NCBI RefSeq assembly: GCF_010233585.1
Contig: NZ_CP045997.1
Span: forward strand, 3,745,779 to 3,809,778
DNA: 64,000 nt
Direction: 5' to 3'
DNA from: Spirosoma endbachense
GTDB lineage: Bacteria; Bacteroidota; Bacteroidia; Cytophagales; Spirosomataceae
Below, piece after piece: positions 7,440-15,604 of the stretch (position 1 is the stretch's first letter; every line of letters begins with the position of its first letter). The position numbers and the translations under genes are program-made. Under the pieces are notes generated by a model, which saw nothing but the letters and a program-made list of their open reading frames with translations, had not been told where the DNA came from and ran no database searches.

Positions 7440-9122
7440 TTAAAAATTAGGGTTTTTGGTGGCAACGCTACCTGTCGATGGATTTAATACCGATTCATCG
7501 GCAGGTACATCCCAGTAATCCAGAAAGTTATAGTTGATCGTAACGTTCTTGTTGACGACACCAGCCGTTGTCACAACCGTATTCCCATAACTTCCCCCAC
7601 CATTGGCTATATCATAGGTCCATCCCCAGCGCCGACTATCATAGAATGACAGTCCGCGGCCGATAAGGGCCACCCGTCTTTCTTTTGTCAGTTCGGTAAG
7701 AGCGCCTGCTAACGTCAGTTTAGTGCCTGCCACCGCCGGAACGCCAGCTCCCATATAATTCCGTACTGCATCGATCGAAGCCAGACCCGCTTCGATATTA
7801 CCCAGGCGGATGTTCGCTTCGGCCAGCATTAACGCGTTTTCTTCGTAGCTACCAGCAATAAAGAGTTCATATTCGCCAACCGACTTACTGCCGTACATAT
7901 ACACTCCGGGCATGCTGTTACCGCCATCCGTTATGCTATAGCGTGTGGTAAATGTATAGTTGTTTTTGTAGGTGGTAGCCGTGTTAAAATTATTGGCCAG
8001 TCGTTTGTCTCCGGCCCCAAAATTCTGAATAAACCGTTCACTGATTTTAAACGTTGTGGCCGTATTTACACCCGTCGTTAAGGACGTAACCGTTCCCCCC
8101 GAAGCTGAAAAGAAATAATTGGAAGCCGTACTTCTTCCTGTAAAAACGAAATCTCCTTTCTGAATACCGTTTGTCACCAGCGTTAATACACTGTTCCAGT
8201 CGGCGGCCGTCATTGCCGTTGTCGAAGACTTGGCGATTGTGGCATTTGGGTTTCCGTTTACAAAGGGAGCCAGTTTATTCAGCAGAATATTCCGGGCCAG
8301 CATGGTATTGATATTCCGTTTCCACATCTCAACGGTAAGAACACCACCATTGCCCACCTGCGTAAAAGCAGGAATCAACTGCCCCAAAACTGCCTGATAA
8401 TCGGCCTGACTGGTAATGCTCCCCAAGGTAGTAACGGCCATAGTCAGGTAATTATTCGACTGTTTGATCAGCTCATCATGCAGCACATATTTGTTGTTCG
8501 TAGCACTAGCATCATCAATAATAAGACCCGAATAATACATCGAACCAATCGACGCGTAGGCATACCCCTTCCACCAGTAACACCAGGCTTTAACTGTATT
8601 AGCCTTTGTCGCTGCGTCGCCCGTGAACTTAATACCGTCAACCAGACTCAACACGTTATTGCAGGCATTATTCATCGCATACATGTTTAGCCACTGGTAG
8701 TAAATAGCATTATTGCCCGCACCCGTTGATGCACGGTTATTGTACGACCGGATAATGCCTATCGACGGGGACTTGTTTGTTAGTTTTGTCCCATCATCCA
8801 GAATAATGTAATCCGGCACCCCAATTGTTGTAATCTGATTGTTAGAAGCATCAGCGCCCAGTACATCAGCCATCAATTCGTTATACCCCCAGGGCAACGA
8901 AAAGTGACTGTTTCCCAGCCAGTTATCGCCATTCAGAAAGCCATTGATATACACTCCGCCCTGAGCCAGTGAGATAAGGCCGGTTTCTGTATTGACATTG
9001 GCGGTAACGGTCGGCGAGTTTGGATTGCCAACATCCAATTGTTCTTTGCAGGAAACCGTTCCAAGGAAAATTGCCGTGAGACAAATCGTATAAAGAAAGT
9101 TATGTTTTTTAATAAGTTTCAT
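7440..9122 (-). CDS. SusD/RagB-family outer-membrane lipoprotein (pair 1)
   Basis: Surface lipoprotein that captures oligosaccharides or other nutrients and lids the SusC channel. 560 residues, starting MKLIKKHNFLYTICLTAIFL with a type II signal peptide. The lipobox GTVSC places the acylated cysteine at about residue 25. The RagB/SusD helical scaffold with TPR-like segments follows, including the C-terminal stretch with ENALMLAEANIRLGN and LTKERRVALIGRGLSFYDSRRW typical of SusD C-domains. It lies 19 bp after the SusC gene on the same strand, so they form one transcript. No glycoside hydrolase, sensor or sigma/anti-sigma pair is adjacent, so the substrate cannot be inferred. Confidence 0.93.
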   Translation of the reverse strand: MKLIKKHNFLYTICLTAIFLGTVSCKEQLDVGNPNSPTVTANVNTETGLISLAQGGVYINGFLNGDNWLGNSHFSLPWGYNELMADVLGADASNNQITTIGVPDYIILDDGTKLTNKSPSIGIIRSYNNRASTGAGNNAIYYQWLNMYAMNNACNNVLSLVDGIKFTGDAATKANTVKAWCYWWKGYAYASIGSMYYSGLIIDDASATNNKYVLHDELIKQSNNYLTMAVTTLGSITSQADYQAVLGQLIPAFTQVGNGGVLTVEMWKRNINTMLARNILLNKLAPFVNGNPNATIAKSSTTAMTAADWNSVLTLVTNGIQKGDFVFTGRSTASNYFFSASGGTVTSLTTGVNTATTFKISERFIQNFGAGDKRLANNFNTATTYKNNYTFTTRYSITDGGNSMPGVYMYGSKSVGEYELFIAGSYEENALMLAEANIRLGNIEAGLASIDAVRNYMGAGVPAVAGTKLTLAGALTELTKERRVALIGRGLSFYDSRRWGWTYDIANGGGSYGNTVVTTAGVVNKNVTINYNFLDYWDVPADESVLNPSTGSVATKNPNF

Positions 9123-9141
9123 CTTGAAGGGAAGTTAAAAA

Positions 9142-12100
9142 TTAGAAACCTATATTCAGTCCAACCTGATACGACTTTGTATTAGGCAACGTACTGTGGT
9201 CAATACCTCTGTCAAACGATGAGTTAGAAGACCCTGAACTGATTTCAGGATCGAGCCCGGTATAATTGGTGACCGTCAGGATATTTCGGCCAGTCAGGAC
9301 CAGCTGGCACCTGTTGAGATAAGGTAATTTGACAACTTTTGCCAGATCAAAGGCCAGTGAAACGTTCCGAAGCCGTAAAAAGGAAGCATCCTCAACGAAA
9401 TAGTCTTTAGTCGCATTGTTTCCGGCTCCCGATAAGCTACCCCAAAGTGCATAGTAAGCACTGGCGTAATAAGCCGAATAAGCCCCGGTTTGCCCATCAA
9501 TGGTTACCGGTTTGGCAAAATCGCCACTGATCCCATCCCGGTACATCCATTCTTTCGTCTGGTTGTATAAGTGGCTGCCATATACCCAGTCGAACTGGAA
9601 AGACAACGTCAGAAAATCCCTGAATCCCAGACTATTAATGAACGACATGTTAAACTTTGGATTAGGATTGGCCAGCGGATATTTTTCATCCGTAAACTGG
9701 ATCGCTTTCGTTGTTTTATCGACAACACGTCCATCAACCATTGCATACTTCGACGCATCGCCTTCTGCTATGTACCGAGTGCCATCCATCCGGGTAAATG
9801 CGGTGCTGGTCAAGGCTTTATAGCCATATATCTGACCTATTTGCTGCCCTGGTGTCAACACCAGTGAGGCATCGCCTGCGCCCGATGTCAGGATAATATC
9901 GGCTCCACCAGAAATTTTATCGATCCTGGATATCTGATGACCAAAGTTGGTGGTGAAATCCCATTTCAGATTTTTGGAACTATAAACCGGGATGTTCAGG
10001 GAGAATTGAACCCCGTTAGACGACATGTCTATGGCGTTGGTCTTTTGGCCTGTTGAGCCAAGCGAAGGCGGAACGCTAACGGTATAAATCACATTGGCGC
10101 TCTTCCGTCTCCAATAGGTAAACGAACCATTGATTGAGTTAAACCACGAGCTATTCTGATTAGCGCTAATCGTAAAATCGGTACCTGCTTCAAATTCTTT
10201 CGATACTTCTACTTTTAAGTTCGCATTGTTGCTGGTGGTAGGTATCGTGTATACTAATGACGACCCCAGATTTTGCTGGCTCAATACTGGATAACGATCG
10301 AAGGCTCCGGGTTGGATACCAGCTTCACCATAAGCCGCCCTTAACTTAAAATACGAGATCGTATTAGCCACACCGCTGTTTTTCATGAACGAGAACGGTA
10401 AAATGTGCCCATCGAAGTGCGGGAAGGTGAACGGTGTAGAACCAGCCCCGAATGCCGAAGACCAATCGGTTCGGAAACCGGCTGTCACTCCACCATAATC
10501 GCCAAAATCGATTTTCTGATTAACCAGATACCCATAGGTCACAAAGGGTTCTACGTAATCACCGTTATGATTGGCGGCCGTATTATACGAAGCAACGCCC
10601 TGCGATGATGTAGACGATATGTTGAAAGGCGGGGCCAGCCCTAACCCTAAACCATAGGTATCATATTCATTGTATTTCTTCTTTCGGTAGTCGAAGGATA
10701 TCTGCGTACTGGTTTGAATTGGCAATTTGATATGAAAGTCATTTTCAAAATCAGTCCGGATATAGGCAGTTCCCAAAAAATTCTGGAACGTCGTGTTATA
10801 CTGCCAGTTGTCAATCTCACCTTTATCGTCGGGGGCGAAATTACTGATCCAGGTGGGGTAATACGTGGCGTTTATATTTTGTGACTGATTCGCATAGGTC
10901 CATCTGGCGTTTTCGGTCCGGTAATTGATCCCGTATTTGGCATCCAGTTCCAAAAATTTATTGACGTTGTAGTTGACGTCAAAATTCTGGATAACGTCTA
11001 TTTTGTTGTCCAGACCCGTCGTATATTCCTGAGTATAGTATGGGTTTCCGGCATTAACACTCAGGAAATCAGCTGTCTGATAAAGCGGAGAAGTGCCATC
11101 GGCTAATTTATACCTCAGATCAAAGAATGGAGATGTATTTAAAAAGCTGTAAACCGAGCCAACATTTCCCAACGAATTACCTTTGCCATAATCATAACCG
11201 CCAGCCGCTCCTAATCCTGGATGAAGTGTATTTTTGGTATAGACTAACTGGGTGGTTGATCGTATCGTAAATCCTTTGAACAACTCCGTTCCCAGATTAG
11301 CCGACAGGTTGCTTCGGTCGATATAACCGTTTTTCATGATGGAAGAAACGGTATGATTATTCGCAAACGCCAGGGAGAAATCGCTTTTTTCCGATGCTCC
11401 TGAAATATTCAGGTTGTTGTTGGTCGTTCCTCCCGTTTGAAACACCTGCTTGAAGTGGTCGTAATATTGCAGATTAGCACCATAGGGTTTATCGGCAACA
11501 TTTCGGGTATCGAGGATGGCATAACGAGTTGCCCCGCCATATCTGTAGGATATACCTTCAATAGAGCCAACCTCATTATAGGCCAATGGTTTCCCTGAAG
11601 GATCGATCAGATTATTATTTGCATCTGTCAGATAAGGATGCAACTCTGCCTTGTGGACATTGCCACTGTTAATGAATTGGTTAGCCGAATAACTGCTGGA
11701 AAAATTGACCGCTACCCGGCCTTTCTTGCCTTTTTTGGTAAAAACCTGAATAACCCCATTGGCCCCCTGTGCTCCATAAATAGAAGCTGAAGCTGCTCCC
11801 TGAACCACTTCGACCCGATCGACATTACTCAAATCGAGCGAGTTAATATCAGTTGCCGCCACCTGAACGCCATCTACCATGATCAGCGGTTTGGTCCCCC
11901 CCTGAACGGAATTGATGCCTCGAAGCAATATATTGACCGGGTCGCCGGGGTTACCACTGACCGAAGAAATTTGTGCACCCGGTATTTTACCGATCAATGC
12001 CTGATCGATTGACGCTGTAGGCGTTTGGGGCAGATTCTTCGCCGTCACACTTTCAACAGCAATGCCTAGCTTGGCCTTGCTCGTTGCTACCCCGCTACCC

Positions 12101-12429
12101 GTTACAACGACTTCAGTAAGTATTCGCGAATCGGATACGAGACTCACGTTCAATTCAGACTGATTGCCAATTGGAATTTCCTGAGTGGTAACACCGACGA
12201 AGCTAAATACTAATACACTTCCTTTAGCTGATGGTACTGAGATGTCAAAAATTCCACCTGCGTCGGTACTGGTACCTTTAGTTGTCCCTTTCAAGACAAC
12301 CGAAACCCCTGGGAGGGGTGAACCATCTTCAGCCGATGTTACCTTACCGACTACTCTTCGCTCCTGAGCCCATGCCATGGTCCAGAGTGAGCATACCAAT
12401 AGCATGCTCACATATAGAGATTTGCTCAT
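9142..12429 (-). CDS. SusC/RagA-family TonB-linked outer-membrane protein (pair 1)
   Basis: TonB-dependent importer forming a beta-barrel that moves the SusD-bound ligand across the outer membrane. 1095 residues with a Sec signal peptide ending near AWAQ. A carboxypeptidase-like regulatory domain follows at about 24-110 (VVGKVTSAEDGSPLPGVSVV). The plug is at about 115-235 (IDQALIGKIPGAQ, LLRGINSV, PLIMVDGVQV, and GAQGANGVIQVFTKKG). The rest is barrel, ending in a short segment SYQVGLNIGF with the terminal aromatic residue needed for BAM insertion. It is the first gene of a two-gene unit with the SusD gene. The upstream region carries a good promoter at 12468-12499. Ligand unknown. Confidence 0.95.
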   Translation of the reverse strand: MSKSLYVSMLLVCSLWTMAWAQERRVVGKVTSAEDGSPLPGVSVVLKGTTKGTSTDAGGIFDISVPSAKGSVLVFSFVGVTTQEIPIGNQSELNVSLVSDSRILTEVVVTGSGVATSKAKLGIAVESVTAKNLPQTPTASIDQALIGKIPGAQISSVSGNPGDPVNILLRGINSVQGGTKPLIMVDGVQVAATDINSLDLSNVDRVEVVQGAASASIYGAQGANGVIQVFTKKGKKGRVAVNFSSSYSANQFINSGNVHKAELHPYLTDANNNLIDPSGKPLAYNEVGSIEGISYRYGGATRYAILDTRNVADKPYGANLQYYDHFKQVFQTGGTTNNNLNISGASEKSDFSLAFANNHTVSSIMKNGYIDRSNLSANLGTELFKGFTIRSTTQLVYTKNTLHPGLGAAGGYDYGKGNSLGNVGSVYSFLNTSPFFDLRYKLADGTSPLYQTADFLSVNAGNPYYTQEYTTGLDNKIDVIQNFDVNYNVNKFLELDAKYGINYRTENARWTYANQSQNINATYYPTWISNFAPDDKGEIDNWQYNTTFQNFLGTAYIRTDFENDFHIKLPIQTSTQISFDYRKKKYNEYDTYGLGLGLAPPFNISSTSSQGVASYNTAANHNGDYVEPFVTYGYLVNQKIDFGDYGGVTAGFRTDWSSAFGAGSTPFTFPHFDGHILPFSFMKNSGVANTISYFKLRAAYGEAGIQPGAFDRYPVLSQQNLGSSLVYTIPTTSNNANLKVEVSKEFEAGTDFTISANQNSSWFNSINGSFTYWRRKSANVIYTVSVPPSLGSTGQKTNAIDMSSNGVQFSLNIPVYSSKNLKWDFTTNFGHQISRIDKISGGADIILTSGAGDASLVLTPGQQIGQIYGYKALTSTAFTRMDGTRYIAEGDASKYAMVDGRVVDKTTKAIQFTDEKYPLANPNPKFNMSFINSLGFRDFLTLSFQFDWVYGSHLYNQTKEWMYRDGISGDFAKPVTIDGQTGAYSAYYASAYYALWGSLSGAGNNATKDYFVEDASFLRLRNVSLAFDLAKVVKLPYLNRCQLVLTGRNILTVTNYTGLDPEISSGSSNSSFDRGIDHSTLPNTKSYQVGLNIGF

Positions 12430-12467
12430 AACTGATTTTAGTTTGGTTAAGAAAGTATTCCTGCGAG

Positions 12468-12499
12468 CAAATCTATATAAGGCAAAAAATCAATACAAA
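12468..12499 (-). promoter_or_regulatory. Predicted promoter of SusC/SusD pair 1
   Basis: On the reverse strand TAGATTTG (12468-12475) matches the -7 consensus TAnnTTTG of the Bacteroidota housekeeping sigma factor. A TTTG -33 element (12496-12499) lies 20 bp upstream. The predicted transcript starts near 12461 and leaves a leader of about 32 nt before the SusC ATG. Confidence 0.7.
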
Positions 12500-13125
12500 C
12501 TTTTTGTACAATTTTAATATTATGATCTTTAATTCTATTTTAATGTATTAAATCAAAATATTATTTTGTTTACAAGCATTTCATCGTTTCTATATTTCTT
12601 ACTACAATTACTTAGTTTTGCTTAACAATATATTATACTTATAAGTATTTTTACCTATAATACCTATCTATCCATAAATAATACAACTAGTAAGCGTATG
12701 TTTATTAAGTACCTTTTTACGTCAATGGCCAACGATGAAAGTCCGAAATTTTAATTTGGTTCGAGTGAATTACGAAACAATAAGGCAAAGAAAACCCGTC
12801 AAAGTCTTAGCTTATGGCAAGTAAACCGTACCTGTTGGTTGGTTTCAGGATGACCCAGGTGATAGGTTAAGGGGCTGGCTTAGTTCGTTTCGTGCTTATC
12901 GTATTGTCACGGCCAATAGGAGTCGAGTTACCCGTATAGGAAAGATGGTTGCCACTATCCGTAAAATAGTACAACTGGTCGTCATGAAACACGACCCAAT
13001 GATGAAGGAAGTACCTGCCCGACTTGACCTAACGTTCGCTTATCTGTAGTCGCGACGCACAATTGGTCAAAGGAGGGGCTACAACTTAGTTAGCTATAGG
13101 AAATCGTGAGGTAAAGGGAAGATGG
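12500..13125. other. AT-rich intergenic region, no supported gene
   Basis: The first 230 bp upstream of the susC promoter are markedly AT-rich compared with the rest of the window. From about 12820 to 13047 one forward frame is free of stops for about 75 codons, but it has no start codon near its beginning and I recognise no family in it. It may be a decayed gene or chance. Confidence 0.55.
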
Positions 13126-13365
13126 CTAATAGTGAGTCGATGAGATCTCTCCGTGAGAACCGATGGTAAACTCATCATCAAATTTGACGCTGACAACAGT
13201 TGCATCCCTTACACCGGGGTGCTCCTTTATAAATCGTTGACGAGCATTATCCTCGCTAATATTCAAATAAGCTGTCTTCCATGGCCTGGGTGTGATAGAC
13301 CCGTATCCGGTGACAATTACTAATATGTTGGCTGCCATGAGTGAAATTTGGTTGAATGTAAGCAT
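13126..13365 (-). CDS. Small hypothetical protein
   Basis: A 79-residue frame from an ATG at 13365 (MLTFNQISLMAANILVIVTG). An upstream TTG in the same frame would add 10 residues. The N-terminal 25 residues are hydrophobic and could be a signal peptide or one membrane helix. The rest is mixed polar (LNISEDNARQRFIKEHPG, then VVSVKFDDEF). No family recognised. It stands alone between AT-rich intergenic stretches. It could be real, but codon evidence alone is not strong. Confidence 0.4.
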   Translation of the reverse strand: MLTFNQISLMAANILVIVTGYGSITPRPWKTAYLNISEDNARQRFIKEHPGVRDATVVSVKFDDEFTIGSHGEISSTHY

Positions 13366-13543
13366 TTTGAACTTGTAACCGTAAATTGCTTTCAAGCAAT
13401 TTCGTTCAACTAAATCAGTTCAGGCTTTACTTGCCTGATAATTGACGCGGTCGTTTTCAAAACCAGCTACTTCAATAAACAAAGTGATGTAACAAAACTA
13501 CCCCATCTTATCGGTTTCAGTACTAAAAGCGTAGCTTTATTGC

Positions 13544-13765
13544 ATGCAAGACGATGACCTGGAATTAATTAACTATTTCGAGAATCGGCACTTACCAAAG
13601 CCTCCCTTTAGACTGAGTGCCAGTGAAATTATCAACGACCTACCCGGCTATATAGCCGTTCAGTTTAGCCACCTGCGCAGTGGAATGAGTGCTGGCTCTG
13701 CCAGAGATAAATTAAAAAGATTGAAAGAGCGACTAGAGGAGCAACAAAATAACCAACTCACCTAG
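13544..13765 (+). CDS. Small hypothetical protein, possibly DUF6965-like
   Basis: A 73-residue protein starting MQDDDLELINYFENRHLPKP and ending in a charged helix (DKLKRLKERLEEQQNN). The layout is an N-terminal ELxxYFExRxLPK segment, a middle DLPGYIAVQFSHLRS segment and a C-terminal RLKxLKERL helix. This recalls the short DUF6965 proteins common in Spirosoma relatives, but I assign this from memory of the pattern only. Function unknown. It is a lone gene, convergent with the leftward 79-residue frame's upstream region. Confidence 0.55.
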   Translation: MQDDDLELINYFENRHLPKPPFRLSASEIINDLPGYIAVQFSHLRSGMSAGSARDKLKRLKERLEEQQNNQLT

Positions 13766-14243
13766 AGAGCCATTTGTTCTAGTTAACAAGCAAAACAACC
13801 AGTCTCCACTGGCGGGGGCTGGCTGTCGATGACCTCTCCTAATTAAGCTTACTATAAATAGAACGAACGCCGAAAGTTTATATTCGCAACGACAGAGACA
13901 ATCTACATTTTAGGCTTGCCCATTTATTGGCAAACCGCCATTTATTTTTATCAGGATGTGCCTTAAGCCCTGGTGCCTGTTTATCGCGACCCTAACTCAA
14001 CGGTCAGGTTAGGATTACCCCTCTTTATTAGTTATATTTGAGAGAATCGGCTCTACAATAGCCTGTCCTTACCTGCCTTTCGAGTCTAAAATGCCAACCG
14101 GCTCCATTACCTGTCGGATCAGTGCAGCTATGCGCTGTCTAATGAGCAGTACTGCCATTACCCTTCTTTTAATTGCCAGATGCATACCTCAACGGTCAAC
14201 GCGTTACGACTTTATTATACGTTCACTATAGCAATTGATAAAA
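13766..14243. other. Intergenic region, no supported gene
   Basis: About 480 bp with no convincing open frame on either strand. It contains two small inverted repeats of about 5 and 6 bp (near 13800 and 13990), too short to interpret, and no RNA gene that I recognise. Confidence 0.5.
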
Positions 14244-14492
14244 ATGCATAACGACCAAATCACCGCTCTGGATTTCGAATTAAACCGTTACAATTCCCGG
14301 TTAGTGGACGATGAAAGCAATGGTAAGAATATTCTCACTGCGGATGTTGATGGAACGTTAATTAGCGAATCGAAGCTTTTGGACTTCCTGAACCGTTATA
14401 GTATCCCTTTTCAGGAAATAACATTTCGATATAGAATAAAAAAAATGGGATCAGCCTTACAGGGCCGCTATTGGGCCTACTTTCATAAATAA
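14244..14492 (+). CDS. Doubtful small hypothetical protein
   Basis: An 82-residue frame from ATG at 14244 (MHNDQITALDFELNRYN). An in-frame TTG nine bases upstream is an alternative start. The segment ILTADVDGTLI contains a DxDGT sequence like motif I of HAD phosphatases, but the protein is far too short for a HAD domain and no other HAD motif follows. It may be a fragment, a small regulator, or a chance frame. A strong terminator 39 bp after the stop codon slightly favours a real transcript. Confidence 0.3.
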   Translation: MHNDQITALDFELNRYNSRLVDDESNGKNILTADVDGTLISESKLLDFLNRYSIPFQEITFRYRIKKMGSALQGRYWAYFHK

Positions 14493-14530
14493 CTTTCTAA
14501 TTCCTAAACAGCTCTACTTGTTCTTTAACA

Positions 14531-14565
14531 AAATAAGTCGCGGCTTTCACCGCGACTTATTTCTT
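14531..14565 (+). terminator. Intrinsic terminator
   Basis: AAATAAGTCGCGG (14531-14543) and CCGCGACTTATTT (14550-14562) form a perfect 13-bp stem with a 6-nt loop, followed by CTTTT. Because the stem is flanked by A and T runs it could serve both the rightward small gene and the leftward isomerase-like gene that ends at 14642. Confidence 0.8.
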
Positions 14566-14567
14566 TT

Positions 14568-14630
14568 AGGCCTTTTGCTGAGAAGCGTGCCACCGTTCAA
14601 AACCGTGGCACGCTTCTCAGCAAAAGGCCT
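14568..14630. repeat. Dispersed palindrome family, copy 2 (near perfect)
   Basis: Two arms of about 30 bp (14568-14597 and 14602-14630) pair with one mismatch around a 4-nt spacer. The inner core is GAAGCGTGCCACCGTT, with GTGGCACGCTTC on the other side. The same core and outer AGGxCTTTxG ends recur at 36235-36312 and, more decayed, at 3802-3895. It is placed between two convergent genes next to a separate ordinary terminator, so it is redundant as a terminator. This suggests a mobile or REP-like repeat. Confidence 0.85.
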
Positions 14631-14641
14631 ATTCTTTTTTT

Positions 14642-15511
14642 TTATACCGTCAGTTTTTTCATGTATTCAGCATCGTTTTTCATGCTGACCATTGGTGATT
14701 CCGGATACTCTTCCTGCTCGACAATGAAGTAGCTGATACCGCTGTCCATAGCCACTCGCAACGTCGTTTTGAAATCAACACTTCCCTTGCCAAGGTCATT
14801 CTGGACAGGCTTGCCGCCTTCCTTTTTGTAATCCTTTATGTGGCAGAGTTCATACCGTTTGCCGTATTTTTTGAGGTGGTCAGTTGTATCGACCCCAGCC
14901 ACGTCGATCCAGCATAGGTCTAACTCAAACATGACGTTTTTAGGGTCAGTGTTTGCTAACAGATACTCCTGAGGGAGTTTACCGTCGAGGGGTTTAAACG
15001 AGTAATCGTGGTTATGATAGCCAAATTTCAAGCCCGCCTTGTTTACTTGTTCGCCAACTGTATTGAATTGGTCGGCTATTTTTTTCCAGTCGTCAAACGA
15101 TTTCTGTGGGCCAATGTAGGGGCAAAGCAGGTAAGACAATCCCGCATCATGGGCCATTTCAATGCTTTTTTTGAGCAGATCTGGCTTATCGGCCTGTCCC
15201 CGGTAATCAAAGTGCGTGCTGATCATTTTCACGCCAAGATCACCGAGAAACGACTTGATTTCTTTAGGCTCCATTCCCCATAAAAAACCCTTCGCTCCGC
15301 CGAAGCTCTCGAACTGTTTATAGCCCATTTTCGCTAACTCGGTCATAACGCCTTTGGGGTCTTTAGGCAGTACATCACGCACGCTGTAAAGCTGTACACC
15401 AAAGGGATTGATGGCCTTAGCAGGCGCACCAGCGAGTAAATCAGCTTGGGTAAAGGCAAAAGCTCCGGCCGTGAGCAGGCCAGACTGTTTAAGAAAACTC
15501 CGTCTTTGCAT
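14642..15511 (-). CDS. Sugar phosphate isomerase/epimerase family protein, Tat-exported
   Basis: A 289-residue TIM-barrel protein of the xylose-isomerase-like AP-endonuclease-2 family. It opens with a twin-arginine signal (RRSFLKQSG, residues 3-11, then a hydrophobic stretch), so it is predicted to be exported folded, with its metal already bound. Barrel motifs visible are PFGVQLYSVRD, the metal-site segments FGYHNHDYSF and MFELDLCWIDVAG, CHIKDYKK, and FIVEQEEYP near the end. Bacteroidota carry many such periplasmic paralogues, generally linked to sugar or inositol breakdown. The exact reaction is unknown. It is a single-gene unit here. Confidence 0.9.
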   Translation of the reverse strand: MQRRSFLKQSGLLTAGAFAFTQADLLAGAPAKAINPFGVQLYSVRDVLPKDPKGVMTELAKMGYKQFESFGGAKGFLWGMEPKEIKSFLGDLGVKMISTHFDYRGQADKPDLLKKSIEMAHDAGLSYLLCPYIGPQKSFDDWKKIADQFNTVGEQVNKAGLKFGYHNHDYSFKPLDGKLPQEYLLANTDPKNVMFELDLCWIDVAGVDTTDHLKKYGKRYELCHIKDYKKEGGKPVQNDLGKGSVDFKTTLRVAMDSGISYFIVEQEEYPESPMVSMKNDAEYMKKLTV

Positions 15512-15604
15512 GATAGAATATTGTTTGCGGCTTTAGAACGCAAAGATGGGGTGGTTTTATAAAAATATATCAGGAAATATTTTTAGCTTCCATACGTATC
15601 GGCT

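Noticed and set aside
7440..12429. Polysaccharide utilisation locus
   Set aside because: Only the SusC/SusD pair is present. No glycoside hydrolase, lyase, sulfatase or regulator lies beside it, so a PUL is not supported. The same holds for the pair at 22545-27048.
12820..13047. Stop-free forward frame of about 75 codons
   Set aside because: It has no start codon near its beginning, no recognisable family and no promoter or terminator. I note it only as a possible remnant.
14320..14360. HAD phosphatase motif (DVDGTL) in the 82-residue frame
   Set aside because: The frame is far too short for a HAD domain and lacks the other motifs, so the match is probably chance.
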